Source of the DNA: Mycobacterium sp. 852002-10029_SCH5224772
GTDB taxonomy: Bacteria > Actinomycetota > Actinomycetes > Mycobacteriales > Mycobacteriaceae
Direction: 5' to 3'
DNA: 64,000 nucleotides
Assembly: GCF_001667315.1 (NCBI RefSeq)
Contig: NZ_LZHT01000014.1
Coordinates: forward strand, 1-64,000
The notes below the pieces were generated by a model. That model saw nothing but the letters and a program-made list of their open reading frames with translations, searched no databases and was not told the origin of the DNA. Position numbers and translations under genes: made by a program. Of this stretch, positions 1 to 7,498 are shown piece by piece. The stretch's first letter is position 1. Every line of letters starts with the position of its first letter.

Positions 1-2
1 AC

Positions 3-1085
3 AGCGTTGCCAGCTGGAGGCGGTTGGCCGCGATCTCGGGCGGCGGCACCACCGCCGCAAAAGCCGTCTCGAAGGCGATCGCCGCCACCGAGGCCGAATA
101 CGGGGAAATGTGGGCGCAGGACGCCGCCGCGATGTACGCCTACGCCAGCGCGTCCGCGGCCGCCACGCGGCTGGCACCGTTCACCGAGCCGCCCCCGACC
201 ACCAATGAAGCCGGGGTCGCCACCCAGGCGGCCGCGCTGGGCGAGGCCACCGGTGTGGCGAGCGCCACCGCCGCGGCTGGGGACGCCGCGGCCCCGCCGT
301 CGGGCATCATCAGCGACTTGCTCGAGGCCATCGGCAACGCGTCCCGCGGTTACATGGAGTTCTGGGACCAGGTGCTCAATACCCTGACCGGGTCCCCCTT
401 GGCGGGCACGACGTGGCAGAACACGTTCGGGATCCTGGCCGACATCGGCCGGTTCAACACGGTAGCCAGCGAAGCCCTGGCCCCGTTCAACCTTGCCATG
501 ACCGAGTTCAAATACTTCTACAACCTGCCGGTCGAGGGCCTGGAAATCCCGAAGTCCGCGCTGGGAGCCGGCCTCGGGATGCGGTCGGCCGCCGCGGGCC
601 TGACCAGCGCGGTATCGGCGGACACGGGCACGGCGAACGTGGTGGGCAAGTTGTCGGTGCCACCGGCCTGGGCGTCGGCGACACCGGCGATCAGGTTGGC
701 CAGCGGACTGGTGCCAACGGCCAGTCTGACCGCGGCCCCCGCGGCGGGCATCCCGGCAAGCCTGCTCGGTCACATGGCGTTGGGAAGCCTGACCGGAGGC
801 GCCCTCGGCGCCGTGGCCCCTCAAGTCGTGAGCGGGAGGGGTATTCGGGCCCGCGCCGGCGGGGCGACGAAGACCGTCGCGCCCGTCAAACTCGACGACG
901 TCATCGCGAAGCTGCAAAAGCAGCCCGAATCCGTGCAGCACTGGAATGTCGACAAGGCCGGGCTCGACGCTCTGCTCGACCAGTTGTCGACAAAGCCCGG
1001 CATCCACGCGGTGCACGTGTCCAGTGGAGACAAGCCCACGGTGACGTTGCCCGACGTTCGGCTCGGAAAGGCGGGAACGGCATGA
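3..1085 (+). CDS. PPE family protein, SVP subgroup (5' end outside the window)
   Basis: This is the C-terminal part of a PPE protein; its start lies left of the window, so about 360 residues are visible. The end of the PPE domain is recognised from [19 protein letters not shown] followed by FTEPPPTTN, both typical of the family. Further on, GKLSVPPAW matches the GxxSVPxxW signature of the PPE-SVP subgroup. The tail is Ala/Gly-rich, then basic, and ends in an unusual charged segment (about the last 70 residues). PPE proteins are exported by type VII secretion. The stop overlaps the next ATG by 4 bp (ATGA), so the two are translationally coupled, as with PPE33 and Rv1810 in M. tuberculosis. The exact PPE paralogue cannot be named without the N-terminus. 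Confidence 0.9.
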   Translation, partial: SVASWRRLAAISGGGTTAAKAVSKAIAATEAEYGEMWAQDAAAMYAYASASAAATRLAPFTEPPPTTNEAGVATQAAALGEATGVASATAAAGDAAAPPSGIISDLLEAIGNASRGYMEFWDQVLNTLTGSPLAGTTWQNTFGILADIGRFNTVASEALAPFNLAMTEFKYFYNLPVEGLEIPKSALGAGLGMRSAAAGLTSAVSADTGTANVVGKLSVPPAWASATPAIRLASGLVPTASLTAAPAAGIPASLLGHMALGSLTGGALGAVAPQVVSGRGIRARAGGATKTVAPVKLDDVIAKLQKQPESVQHWNVDKAGLDALLDQLSTKPGIHAVHVSSGDKPTVTLPDVRLGKAGTA

Positions 1086-1399
1086 AACCTCTCCTTGCGG
1101 TGCTCGCAGCCGTCAGCGTGATCAGCTTCGCGGCGTCCGCGCACGCCGAGCCGCAGGGCGACGATGCGGCGTTCCTGGCCAACCTCAGCAATTCCGGCAT
1201 CACCTACAGCAACCCCAGCCAGGTCATCACGTCCGCCAAAGCCGTGTGCGGGTTGATGGGCAGGGGCGAAACGGGTTTGCAGGTCGTCAGCGACATCAAG
1301 AATCAAAACCCCGGCATGACGATGGACGCCGCCGCCAAATTCGCGGCACTCGCATCCAGCGTCTACTGCCCCCACCACATCACACCCAAAGCCGGTTAG
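1082..1399 (+). CDS. Secreted DUF732 protein (Rv1810-like)
   Basis: A 105-residue protein with a clear signal peptide: positive start (MK), hydrophobic core [17 protein letters not shown] and cleavage expected after AHA near residue 23. The mature part carries two cysteines, one in AVCGLMGRG and one in SVYCPHH, the usual pair of DUF732 proteins and probably one disulfide. The ATG overlaps the PPE stop codon (ATGA), so it belongs to the same operon. In M. tuberculosis the equivalent gene lies between PPE33 and mgtC, downstream of a magnesium-responsive M-box leader; that leader would be outside this window. Function unknown. Confidence 0.9.
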   Translation: MKPLLAVLAAVSVISFAASAHAEPQGDDAAFLANLSNSGITYSNPSQVITSAKAVCGLMGRGETGLQVVSDIKNQNPGMTMDAAAKFAALASSVYCPHHITPKAG

Positions 1400-1521
1400 C
1401 CTGGGTCTCGCCGCGCGCCGGGGGATACGCCCGACGTCAGCGGTTCGGTTGGGCTCCACTTGCGGTTAACCCGGATTTGGTTAGCTCCCTTCGCCGCCTT
1501 GCGACCGGGAAGGAGGGTGTC

Positions 1522-2238
1522 GTGGAAACGTTGAGCGCTGTCGAGTTCGCGCTGCGGTTGGGCGTCGGCGTGGGCTGTGGCGCCCTCATCGGCCTGGAAC
1601 GGCAGTGGCGGGCCCGCCGCGCCGGGCTGCGCACCAACGCGCTGGTGGCCGGGGGCGCAACGCTGTTCGTCCTGTACGCGGCGGCCACCTCGGATTCCAG
1701 CCCCACCCGGGTCGCGTCCTATGTGGTGTCCGGTATCGGCTTCCTGGGCGGTGGGGTGATCCTGCGGGAGGGCGTCAACGTCCGGGGCCTCAACACCGCA
1801 GCCACCCTGTGGTGCTCGGCGGCGATCGGCGTGCTGGCCGCTTCCGGGCACCTGCTGTTCGCGTTGATCGGCACCGGCACGGTCATCGGCATCCATGTGC
1901 TGGGGCGCCCGCTCGGCCGGTTGATCGACCGCGACAACAGTGCCGACGAGGACGAAAGCCTCCTGCCGTATCTGGTGCAGGTGGTCTGCCGCCCCAAGCA
2001 CGAGAAGTACGCGCGCGCCCAGATCGTCCAGCATGCCGGCGGCAACGACATCACCCTTCGCGGGATCCACACCGGGCACCCGGCCGACGACGAGATCACC
2101 TTGACCGCCCACCTGCTGATGAACGGTGACGCCCCGGCCCGGCTGGAGCGGCTGGTGGCAGAGCTGTCCCTGCTACCCGGAGTCCGCGCCGTCCAGTGGT
2201 ATGCCGGGGAGGACATGCAGTCCGACGATCGTCGCTGA
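1522..2238 (+). CDS. mgtC: MgtC family magnesium-stress and virulence membrane protein
   Basis: A 238-residue membrane protein, close to the family length. The GTG at 1522 follows AGGAGG at 1511-1516 at good spacing, so it is preferred to longer in-frame starts inside the preceding gene. The N-terminal half has four to five hydrophobic segments with the MgtC core: GCGALIGLERQWRARRAGLRTNALV, shown here only as GLERQWRARRAGLRTN, then GIGFLGGGVILREG and GLNTAATLW. The C-terminal cytoplasmic domain (about 140-238) is ACT-like. In M. tuberculosis MgtC is needed for growth at low magnesium and in macrophages. It is not itself thought to be a magnesium transporter. It follows the DUF732 gene by 122 bp in the same direction. 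The M. tuberculosis genes Rv1812c and Rv1813c are missing downstream. Confidence 0.95.
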   Translation: METLSAVEFALRLGVGVGCGALIGLERQWRARRAGLRTNALVAGGATLFVLYAAATSDSSPTRVASYVVSGIGFLGGGVILREGVNVRGLNTAATLWCSAAIGVLAASGHLLFALIGTGTVIGIHVLGRPLGRLIDRDNSADEDESLLPYLVQVVCRPKHEKYARAQIVQHAGGNDITLRGIHTGHPADDEITLTAHLLMNGDAPARLERLVAELSLLPGVRAVQWYAGEDMQSDDRR

Positions 2239-2256
2239 GCGTCCCAGCGTTCGTCG

Positions 2257-2262
2257 TAGTCT
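2257..2262 (+). promoter_or_regulatory. -10 element for a leaderless transcript of the sterol desaturase gene
   Basis: TAGTCT fits the mycobacterial TANNNT -10 pattern and ends 7 bases before the GTG at 2270. The expected transcription start therefore falls on the start codon itself. No Shine-Dalgarno sequence is present, which agrees with a leaderless mRNA. Confidence 0.5.
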
Positions 2263-2269
2263 TACCTGT

Positions 2270-3205
2270 GTGAGTGCCCTTTCCGGCTTCCTGTCCGCGC
2301 TTCCCCCGCAGATGCGGGACCCGGTACTGCTCGCCATTCCGTTCTTCTTGTTGCTGTTGACCCTCGAATGGACAGCGGCGCGCAAGCTGGAACACCTCGC
2401 GACCGACGCCGCGCGCCCGGCCGCGGGGGCGCACCGCACCCGCGACTCGCTGACCAGCATCTCGATGGGGCTGGTTTCGGTGGCCACCACCGCCGGCTGG
2501 AAGACCCTGGCCCTGCTCGGCTACGCCGCAATCTATGCCTACCTGGCACCGTGGCACCTGTCGGCGACCCGCTGGTACACCTGGGTGATCGCCGTCCTCG
2601 GCGTCGACCTGCTGTACTACGCCTACCACCGGATCGCCCACCGAGTGCGGTTGATCTGGGCGACGCACCAGGCCCACCACTCCAGCGAGTACTACAACTT
2701 CGCCACCGCGCTGCGCCAGAAATGGAACAACAGCGGCGAGATATTGATGTGGATTCCGTTGCCGCTGTTGGGGATTCCGCCATGGATGGTGTTCTTCAGT
2801 TTCTCGGTGAACCTGATCTACCAGTTCTGGATCCACACCGAGCGGGTCGACAAGCTGCCACGGCCCTTCGAGTTCGTCTTCAACACGCCGTCGCACCACC
2901 GGGTGCACCACGGAATGGACAAGGTGTACCTCGACAAAAACTACGGCGGCATCTTCATCATCTGGGACCGGCTGTTCGGCACCTTCCAGCCCGAGCTGTT
3001 CCGCCCGCACTACGGCCTGACGAAGCAGGTCGACACCTTCAACATCTGGACGCTGCAGACCCGCGAATACCTCGCAATCGCCCGGGACTGGCGTACGGCG
3101 ACCCGGCTCCGGGACCGGTTGGGCTACGTGTTCGGCCCGCCCGGGTGGGCGCCGCGCACCGCTGGTCAAACCGGCGCCCCCGCCCCGCTCGTGACCTCTC
3201 TGTAA
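2270..3205 (+). CDS. Fatty acid hydroxylase / sterol desaturase family membrane protein (Rv1814, Erg3-like)
   Basis: A 311-residue di-iron membrane enzyme. The family's three histidine boxes are all present: HRIAH, HQAHHSS and later HHRVHH. Several hydrophobic segments surround them, and a histidine-containing FWIHTER lies in between. It is annotated Erg3 (sterol C5-desaturase-like) in M. tuberculosis, but mycobacteria do not make ergosterol, so the true substrate may be another lipid. The GTG at 2270 is chosen because it sits at the expected transcription start and gives a length close to Rv1814 (300 aa). An in-frame longer reading frame begins inside mgtC and is unlikely to be used. Confidence 0.88.
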   Translation: MSALSGFLSALPPQMRDPVLLAIPFFLLLLTLEWTAARKLEHLATDAARPAAGAHRTRDSLTSISMGLVSVATTAGWKTLALLGYAAIYAYLAPWHLSATRWYTWVIAVLGVDLLYYAYHRIAHRVRLIWATHQAHHSSEYYNFATALRQKWNNSGEILMWIPLPLLGIPPWMVFFSFSVNLIYQFWIHTERVDKLPRPFEFVFNTPSHHRVHHGMDKVYLDKNYGGIFIIWDRLFGTFQPELFRPHYGLTKQVDTFNIWTLQTREYLAIARDWRTATRLRDRLGYVFGPPGWAPRTAGQTGAPAPLVTSL

Positions 3206-3299
3206 CATCGGCGCTCCCCGGCGCGAAAAGCTCAACGTGGAGGCCGGTTACGCCGTAACCTCGACCTCCCGTCAGTATCCGCCCGATGGATCGGAGTTG

Positions 3300-3977
3300 A
3301 TGGTGCATCGCCTGGCAACGCGCGCCTTCGCCGCGTCGGCTACTGTCGCAGCGCTCACCTCCCCGCTGCCGACCGCGCCGGCAAAAGCCGACGTCATGGT
3401 GTATCCGGGCATGGAGATCCGCCAGGACAACCGCGTTTGCACGTTGGGATACGTCGACCCCAGCCTGAAAATCGCGTTCACCGCGGGGCATTGCCGGGGC
3501 GGGGGCGGAGTGGTCACGGATCGGGGCGGTACCGTCATCGGCCGCCTGGCGGCCTACCGGGACAACACCCCCAGCGGGACGACCGTGTCCACCAGCCAGG
3601 TGATCAGCGACTACGAAGCGATTGTGCTGGACGACGGCGTCACGGCGAACAACATCCTGCCGGGTGGCCGTCCCCTGGTCTCGGACCCCGCCCCGCCGCT
3701 CACCCCCGGCCAGCCGATCTGCCATTACGGCGTGATCACCGGGGAAACCTGCGGGACGGTGGAGAGCGTGAACAACGGCTGGTTCACCATGTCGCACGGC
3801 GTGCAGAGCCACAACGGGGACTCCGGCGGGCCGGTGTATCTGGCGCCCAGTGGCGGCCCGGGACAGCTCGTCGGCATCTTCAACAGCGTCTGGGGGGACT
3901 TTCCGGCGGCGGTGTCGTGGCGGGCCACCTCGGAGGAGGTTCGCCAGGACCTCGGGGCGGGCGACAACGCCCGCTAG
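3300..3977 (+). CDS. Secreted trypsin-like serine protease (Rv1815)
   Basis: A 225-residue exported protein. ATG 3300 is preceded by GGAG at 3293-3296 and begins a signal peptide whose hydrophobic stretch ([19 protein letters not shown]) leads to AKA, the probable cleavage site near residue 30. Chymotrypsin-fold catalytic residues can be read: His in FTAGHC, a candidate Asp in [12 protein letters not shown], and the nucleophile in [10 protein letters not shown]. Four cysteines could form two disulfides. A longer start at 3237 would put a non-signal extension before the signal peptide and is rejected. The substrate is unknown. The next gene, on the other strand, converges with it, only 30 bp away. 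Confidence 0.88.
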   Translation: MVHRLATRAFAASATVAALTSPLPTAPAKADVMVYPGMEIRQDNRVCTLGYVDPSLKIAFTAGHCRGGGGVVTDRGGTVIGRLAAYRDNTPSGTTVSTSQVISDYEAIVLDDGVTANNILPGGRPLVSDPAPPLTPGQPICHYGVITGETCGTVESVNNGWFTMSHGVQSHNGDSGGPVYLAPSGGPGQLVGIFNSVWGDFPAAVSWRATSEEVRQDLGAGDNAR

Positions 3978-4007
3978 CGGGCCCACTAGAGGCCCACTCG
4001 GTCCCCG

Positions 4008-4454
4008 TCAGGCCGTCTTGGTCAAGGCGAACACCGGAATCGTGGGCGCCGCGGCACGAAACTGCTCGTCACTGCTGTCCGGTGTCAGACCCGCAACGTA
4101 ATCCTTGACCTGCCAGTACCACCGGGCCAGGTAACGCCTCAGCAGATCGGGTTTGGCCGCGTCGTCGACCTCGCTGGCCCGAACGCGTTGCCGGCGCCAA
4201 CGTGGACCCACCTCCACGACGCCCGCGGCCCGGACGTTGCGCGCCCACTGGGTGTTGCCGCGCGGGGAGACCAGGTAATCCACGCCGTCGACGGTCAGGA
4301 GGTTGACCACGACCGCGCGCTGCTGGCCGGTCTTGCGGCCGCGGACGCGCAGCGCGCGGGTCCCGGCGATGCTGATCCCCGCGTCGGCAAGCCAACGGAT
4401 CACCACGTTGGCGACGCGGGCGGCCCGGTTCGGTTCCTCATAGCGTGTGGACAT
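4008..4454 (-). CDS. Deazaflavin (F420)-dependent nitroreductase family protein
   Basis: A 148-residue protein of the Ddn-like split beta-barrel family. Supporting features are TRALRVRGRKTGQQR, which matches the RTxGRKSGxxR-type cofactor loop, followed by VDGVDYLVSPRGNTQWARNVRAAG, cited here as YLVSPRGNTQWARN, the family's phosphate-binding and core motif. Members bind F420H2 and reduce quinones, nitro compounds or other electrophiles. It is not at this place in M. tuberculosis. It is transcribed divergently from the TetR gene across a 123-bp gap with two palindromes, so it is a likely target of that repressor. Confidence 0.88.
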   Translation of the reverse strand: MSTRYEEPNRAARVANVVIRWLADAGISIAGTRALRVRGRKTGQQRAVVVNLLTVDGVDYLVSPRGNTQWARNVRAAGVVEVGPRWRRQRVRASEVDDAAKPDLLRRYLARWYWQVKDYVAGLTPDSSDEQFRAAAPTIPVFALTKTA

Positions 4455-4490
4455 GCTCGCGTCCTCTCGGCGAATCTAGTCAGAATCGTT

Positions 4491-4505
4491 GAGAGCGGTG
4501 CTCTC
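4491..4505. promoter_or_regulatory. Palindromic operator copy 1 between the nitroreductase and TetR genes
   Basis: GAGAGCGGTGCTCTC is a perfect inverted repeat (GAGAGC, 3-base centre, GCTCTC). A second copy with 12 of 15 identical bases lies at 4543-4557. The two sit in the divergent promoter region next to a TetR gene, as expected for an autoregulatory operator pair. Confidence 0.6.
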
Positions 4506-4542
4506 ACTTTTAAACACGCTGCCACACCCCGGTGCAGAAAAC

Positions 4543-4557
4543 AAGAGCAGTGTTCTC
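4543..4557. promoter_or_regulatory. Palindromic operator copy 2 between the nitroreductase and TetR genes
   Basis: AAGAGCAGTGTTCTC repeats the site at 4491-4505 with three changes and a slightly imperfect dyad. The centres are 52 bp apart, about five helical turns, so two repressor dimers would bind the same face of the DNA. It lies 20 bp upstream of the TetR start codon. Confidence 0.55.
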
Positions 4558-4577
4558 GGTTGTGTCAGACTGACCGC

Positions 4578-5261
4578 GTGGGCAAACGCCAGGAGTCACG
4601 GGAGCAGATCGAGGCGCGAATCGTCGAACTCGGGCGCCGCCAGCTCGCGGAGCGCGGCGCGGCCGGATTGTCGGTCCGGGCGATAGCCCGCGACCTGGGC
4701 ATGGTGTCCTCCGCGGTGTACCGGTACGTCTCCAGCCGCGACGAGCTGCTGACCCTGCTGCTGGTCGACGCCTACTCCGACCTGGCCGACACGGTGGAGC
4801 GCGCCCGCGACACCGTGGGAGAACTGTGGAGTGACGACGTCATCGCCATTGCGCGGGCGACCCGACAGTGGGCCGTCGCGCACCCGGCGTGCTGGGCCCT
4901 GCTGTACGGCAGTCCCGTCCCCGGATATCACGCGCCGCCTGAACGCACGGTTGCCGTCGGCACCCGCGTGGTCGCGGCCCTGTTTGATGCCGTCGCGGCC
5001 GGAATTACCACCGGAGACATCCGGCTGACCAATGACCTTGCGCCGCAACCGATGTCATCCGACTTCGAACGGATTCGGCACGAATTTGGATTCCCCGGCG
5101 ATGACCAGGTGCTTGCCAAGTGTTTTCTACTCTGGGCGGGGGTGCTCGGTGCCATCAGCCTCGAGGTGTTCGGGCAATACGGCGCGGAGACCCTCACCGA
5201 TTCGGAGGCGATCTTCGACACCCAGCTGCGGCTGCTGGTGGACATGCTGAGCCAACATTGA
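4578..5261 (+). CDS. TetR family transcriptional regulator (Rv1816)
   Basis: A 227-residue regulator, near the 234 aa of Rv1816. The N-terminal DNA-binding domain is clear: LSVRAIARDLGMVSSAVYRYVSSRDELL contains the helix-turn-helix, here cited as ARDLGMVSSAVYRYV. The C-terminal ligand domain includes HPACWALLYGSPVPGY, typical of the TetR_C WHG-type domain. GTG 4578 is the natural start; longer reading frames run through the operator region and the divergent gene. Two copies of a 15-bp palindrome lie just upstream, so it probably represses itself and the divergent nitroreductase gene. The ligand is unknown. Confidence 0.93.
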   Translation: MGKRQESREQIEARIVELGRRQLAERGAAGLSVRAIARDLGMVSSAVYRYVSSRDELLTLLLVDAYSDLADTVERARDTVGELWSDDVIAIARATRQWAVAHPACWALLYGSPVPGYHAPPERTVAVGTRVVAALFDAVAAGITTGDIRLTNDLAPQPMSSDFERIRHEFGFPGDDQVLAKCFLLWAGVLGAISLEVFGQYGAETLTDSEAIFDTQLRLLVDMLSQH

Positions 5262-5291
5262 TGCCGCGGGCGCCGCGACGAACGCGCGAAT

Positions 5292-5305
5292 TAGAACGTG
5301 TTCAC
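5292..5305. promoter_or_regulatory. KstR-like motif upstream of the VOC/flavoprotein pair
   Basis: TAGAACGTGTTCAC matches seven of the eight fixed positions of the KstR operator pattern TNNAACNNGTTNNA and has an AGAAC/GTTC dyad. KstR controls sterol catabolism genes in mycobacteria. The site is about 75 bp upstream of the -10 at 5381, so its relevance is uncertain. Confidence 0.35.
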
Positions 5306-5380
5306 CCGGAAGTTTCGGGCGCGGAGCGGGCCGGCATGGCAAAGTTGTGCGGACCCTTTCTGGCGGCCCGGCAACTGGAC

Positions 5381-5386
5381 TATTCT
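5381..5386 (+). promoter_or_regulatory. -10 element of the VOC gene
   Basis: TATTCT fits TANNNT and ends 8 bases before ATG 5395, giving a leaderless or nearly leaderless mRNA. There is no Shine-Dalgarno sequence before the ATG. Confidence 0.45.
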
Positions 5387-5394
5387 GCGAGACG

Positions 5395-5895
5395 ATGACG
5401 CTCCCCGTTGAATCGCCGACGCAGATCGCCTGGGTCACCGCCGACCTGGATGCCACCGAAACGGCTCTCACCGGCCTGTTAGGCGTGCGGAAGTGGGTGC
5501 GCATACCCGACGTGCACTTTGCTCCGGATACCTGTAGCTACCACGGCAGGCCCGCCGATTTCGTCGCCAGCATCTCCCTGAGCTACCTCGGCGACATGCA
5601 ATTGGAGCTGATCCAACCGGTTCGCGGTGAGAACATCTATAGTGACTTTTTGCGGGATTGCGCGGCGGGTTTGCACCACGTCTGCATGGAGGCCGAAAGC
5701 CCCGAGCAATTCGACGCGGCGTTGGTGGAGGCCATCGAGCGAGGCGCGGCGGTCGTGCAGCAAGGCGTGATGCCCGGCGGAATCCAATTCGCCTATGTCT
5801 CGGCGCCGCAGGCGGGCGTGCCGTTTGTGGAGTTCGCGTACATCGCGCCCGAAATGAGGGCGTTTTACGACTACATCAAGCAGGAGCAACGGTGA
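5395..5895 (+). CDS. VOC (glyoxalase/epimerase fold) family protein
   Basis: A 166-residue protein resembling methylmalonyl-CoA epimerase and glyoxalase-type VOC proteins. It starts QIAWVTADLDATETAL, the first beta-alpha unit, and carries a second repeat starting at AAGLHHVCMEAE, where the His is a likely metal ligand. QLELIQPVRGENIYSDFL provides the acidic ligand (LELIQP) common to the group, and VEFAYI the last. It is followed after 49 bp by the FAD flavoprotein gene in the same direction, with a MIRU-like element between, so the two are probably co-transcribed and act on a related substrate. The reaction is not known. ATG 5395 is preferred over a longer frame because of the -10 element at 5381. 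Confidence 0.85.
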   Translation: MTLPVESPTQIAWVTADLDATETALTGLLGVRKWVRIPDVHFAPDTCSYHGRPADFVASISLSYLGDMQLELIQPVRGENIYSDFLRDCAAGLHHVCMEAESPEQFDAALVEAIERGAAVVQQGVMPGGIQFAYVSAPQAGVPFVEFAYIAPEMRAFYDYIKQEQR

Positions 5896-5944
5896 GCCGC
5901 GCCAGCCACGACGCAGAGCGCAGCGATGAGAAGGAAAGGTGCCA
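5893..5944 (+). repeat. MIRU-like interspersed repeat between the VOC and flavoprotein genes
   Basis: The stretch from the VOC stop codon to just before ATG 5945 contains ACGACGCAGAGCGCAGCGAT and then GAGAAGGAAAG. This closely resembles the 3' half of mycobacterial interspersed repetitive units (CAGAGCGCAGCGATGAGGAG). MIRUs typically sit between a TGA and an ATG of neighbouring operon genes, as here, and supply the Shine-Dalgarno sequence of the next gene. Confidence 0.6.
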
Positions 5945-7438
5945 ATGAGCACGGAGATACCGGCAACAGTCAGTGCGAACGATGTGACGTCGTGGTCCGA
6001 CGAGGTCGACGTGTTGGTGATCGGCTTCGGCATCGCCGGCGGCTGCGCCGCGGTCAGCGCGGCTGCCGAGGGGGCGCGGGTGCTGGTGCTCGAACGCGCG
6101 GCCGCGGCCGGCGGTACCACTTCGCTTGCCGGGGGCCACTTTTACCTCGGCGGCGGGACCGCGGTGCAGCAGGCGACCGGTCAGGACGACTCGGCGGAGG
6201 AGATGTACAAGTACCTCGTCGAGGTCTCGCGGGAGCCCGAACTCGACAAGATCCGGGCCTACTGCGACGGCAGCGTCGAGCATTTCAACTGGCTGGAAGA
6301 CTTGGGCTTTCAGTTCGAGCGCAGCTACTACCCGGGCAAAGTCGTCGTGCCGCCGGGCACCGAGGGCCTGAGCTACACCGGCAATGAAAAGGTATGGCCC
6401 TTCTGTGAGCGGGCCACGCCGGCGCCGCGCGGGCACTCCGTGCCGGTGCCGGGGGAGTTGGGCGGCGCGGCCATGGTCATCGACCTGTTGGTCAAGCGCG
6501 CCGACGCCCTGGGTGTGCAGATCCGTTATGAGACAGGGGCAACCAACCTCGTCGTGGACGACGACGGCGCCGTCGTCGGTGTCGCCTGGAAACATTTCAC
6601 CGACACGGGTGCCATCAAGGCCAGAGCCGTCATCATGGCGGCGGGTGGATTCGCGATGAATCCGGAGATGGTTGCCGAGCACACTCCCGCCTTGGGCCAG
6701 CCGCGGCGCACCAAGCATCACGGCCTGGCGGCGCCCTACATCCTGGGCAATCCGAACGACGACGGGCTGGCCATCAGGATGGGCGTCTCGGCGGGCGGGG
6801 CCACCAAGCACATGGACGAGTTGTTCATCACCGCGGCGGCCTATCCGCCGGAGGTCCTGCTGACCGGTGTGATCGTCAACAAGGAGGGCAAGCGCTTCGT
6901 CGCCGAGGACTCCTACCACTCGCGCACTTCGGCGTTCGTGCTCGAGCAACCGGAGCAGATCGCATATCTGGTCGTCGACGAAGCACACACCGAGATGCCC
7001 GCGATGCCACTGATCCGCTTCCTCGATGGTTACGAGTCGATCGCGGAAATGGAAGCCGCGCTTGGCATCCCGGCCGGCAACCTCGCAGCCACACTGGACC
7101 GCTACAACCAGTTCGCCGCCGCCGGCGAGGACGCCGATTTCCATAAGCAACCGGAATTCCTTGCGCCGCAAGACAACGGCCCGTGGGCGGTGTTCGATCT
7201 GTCGCTCGGGCGAGCGATGTACTCAGGCTTCACGATCGGCGGCCTCGCGGTGACCGTTGACGGCGAGGTGCAGCGGGCCGACGGCACCGTGGTGCCCGGC
7301 TTGTACGCCGCCGGTGCCTGCGCGTCCAACCTCGCCCAGGACGGCAAGGGTTACGCCAGCGGGACGCAGCTGGGTGAGGGTTCGTTCTTCGGACGCCGCG
7401 CCGGAGCGCACGCGGCCGGACGGGCCGGGGGAGCGTAG
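5945..7438 (+). CDS. FAD-binding flavoprotein, fumarate reductase / ketosteroid dehydrogenase-like (Rv1817)
   Basis: A 497-residue flavoprotein. The N-terminal FAD fold is VDVLVIGFGIAGGCAAVSAA with the GxGxxG-like GFGIAG and the acidic VLVLERA end of the second strand. TTSLAGGHFYLGGGT is the family's GGTT..SGG-type flavin loop. The C-terminal flavin segment reads GLYAAGACASNLAQDGKGYASGTQLG, cited as GLYAAGACAS and GYASGTQLGEGSFFGRRAG. The family includes fumarate reductases, KstD and urocanate reductases, so it probably adds or removes hydrogens at a C-C double bond. ATG 5945 follows AAGGAAAGG. Its last 41 bases are duplicated 56 bp downstream. Confidence 0.9.
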   Translation: MSTEIPATVSANDVTSWSDEVDVLVIGFGIAGGCAAVSAAAEGARVLVLERAAAAGGTTSLAGGHFYLGGGTAVQQATGQDDSAEEMYKYLVEVSREPELDKIRAYCDGSVEHFNWLEDLGFQFERSYYPGKVVVPPGTEGLSYTGNEKVWPFCERATPAPRGHSVPVPGELGGAAMVIDLLVKRADALGVQIRYETGATNLVVDDDGAVVGVAWKHFTDTGAIKARAVIMAAGGFAMNPEMVAEHTPALGQPRRTKHHGLAAPYILGNPNDDGLAIRMGVSAGGATKHMDELFITAAAYPPEVLLTGVIVNKEGKRFVAEDSYHSRTSAFVLEQPEQIAYLVVDEAHTEMPAMPLIRFLDGYESIAEMEAALGIPAGNLAATLDRYNQFAAAGEDADFHKQPEFLAPQDNGPWAVFDLSLGRAMYSGFTIGGLAVTVDGEVQRADGTVVPGLYAAGACASNLAQDGKGYASGTQLGEGSFFGRRAGAHAAGRAGGA

Positions 7439-7498
7439 GCGCGCTAAGACCCGGCGCCGGAGCGCACGCGGCCGGACGGGCCGGGGGAGCGTAGGCGC
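7398..7498. repeat. Direct repeat of 45 bp spanning the flavoprotein stop codon
   Basis: Bases 7398-7442 are repeated without change at 7454-7498, an offset of 56 bp with 11 bp between copies. The first copy holds the last codons and stop of the flavoprotein gene; the second abuts the stop codon of the convergent BacA-like gene. It looks like a local tandem duplication by slippage. Confidence 0.85.

Noticed and set aside
1..390. Frameshift in the PPE gene near its left edge
   Set aside because: The segment before the [11 protein letters not shown] block lacks the usual FFGQN-like motif, but the other two frames do not restore it and too little sequence is visible.
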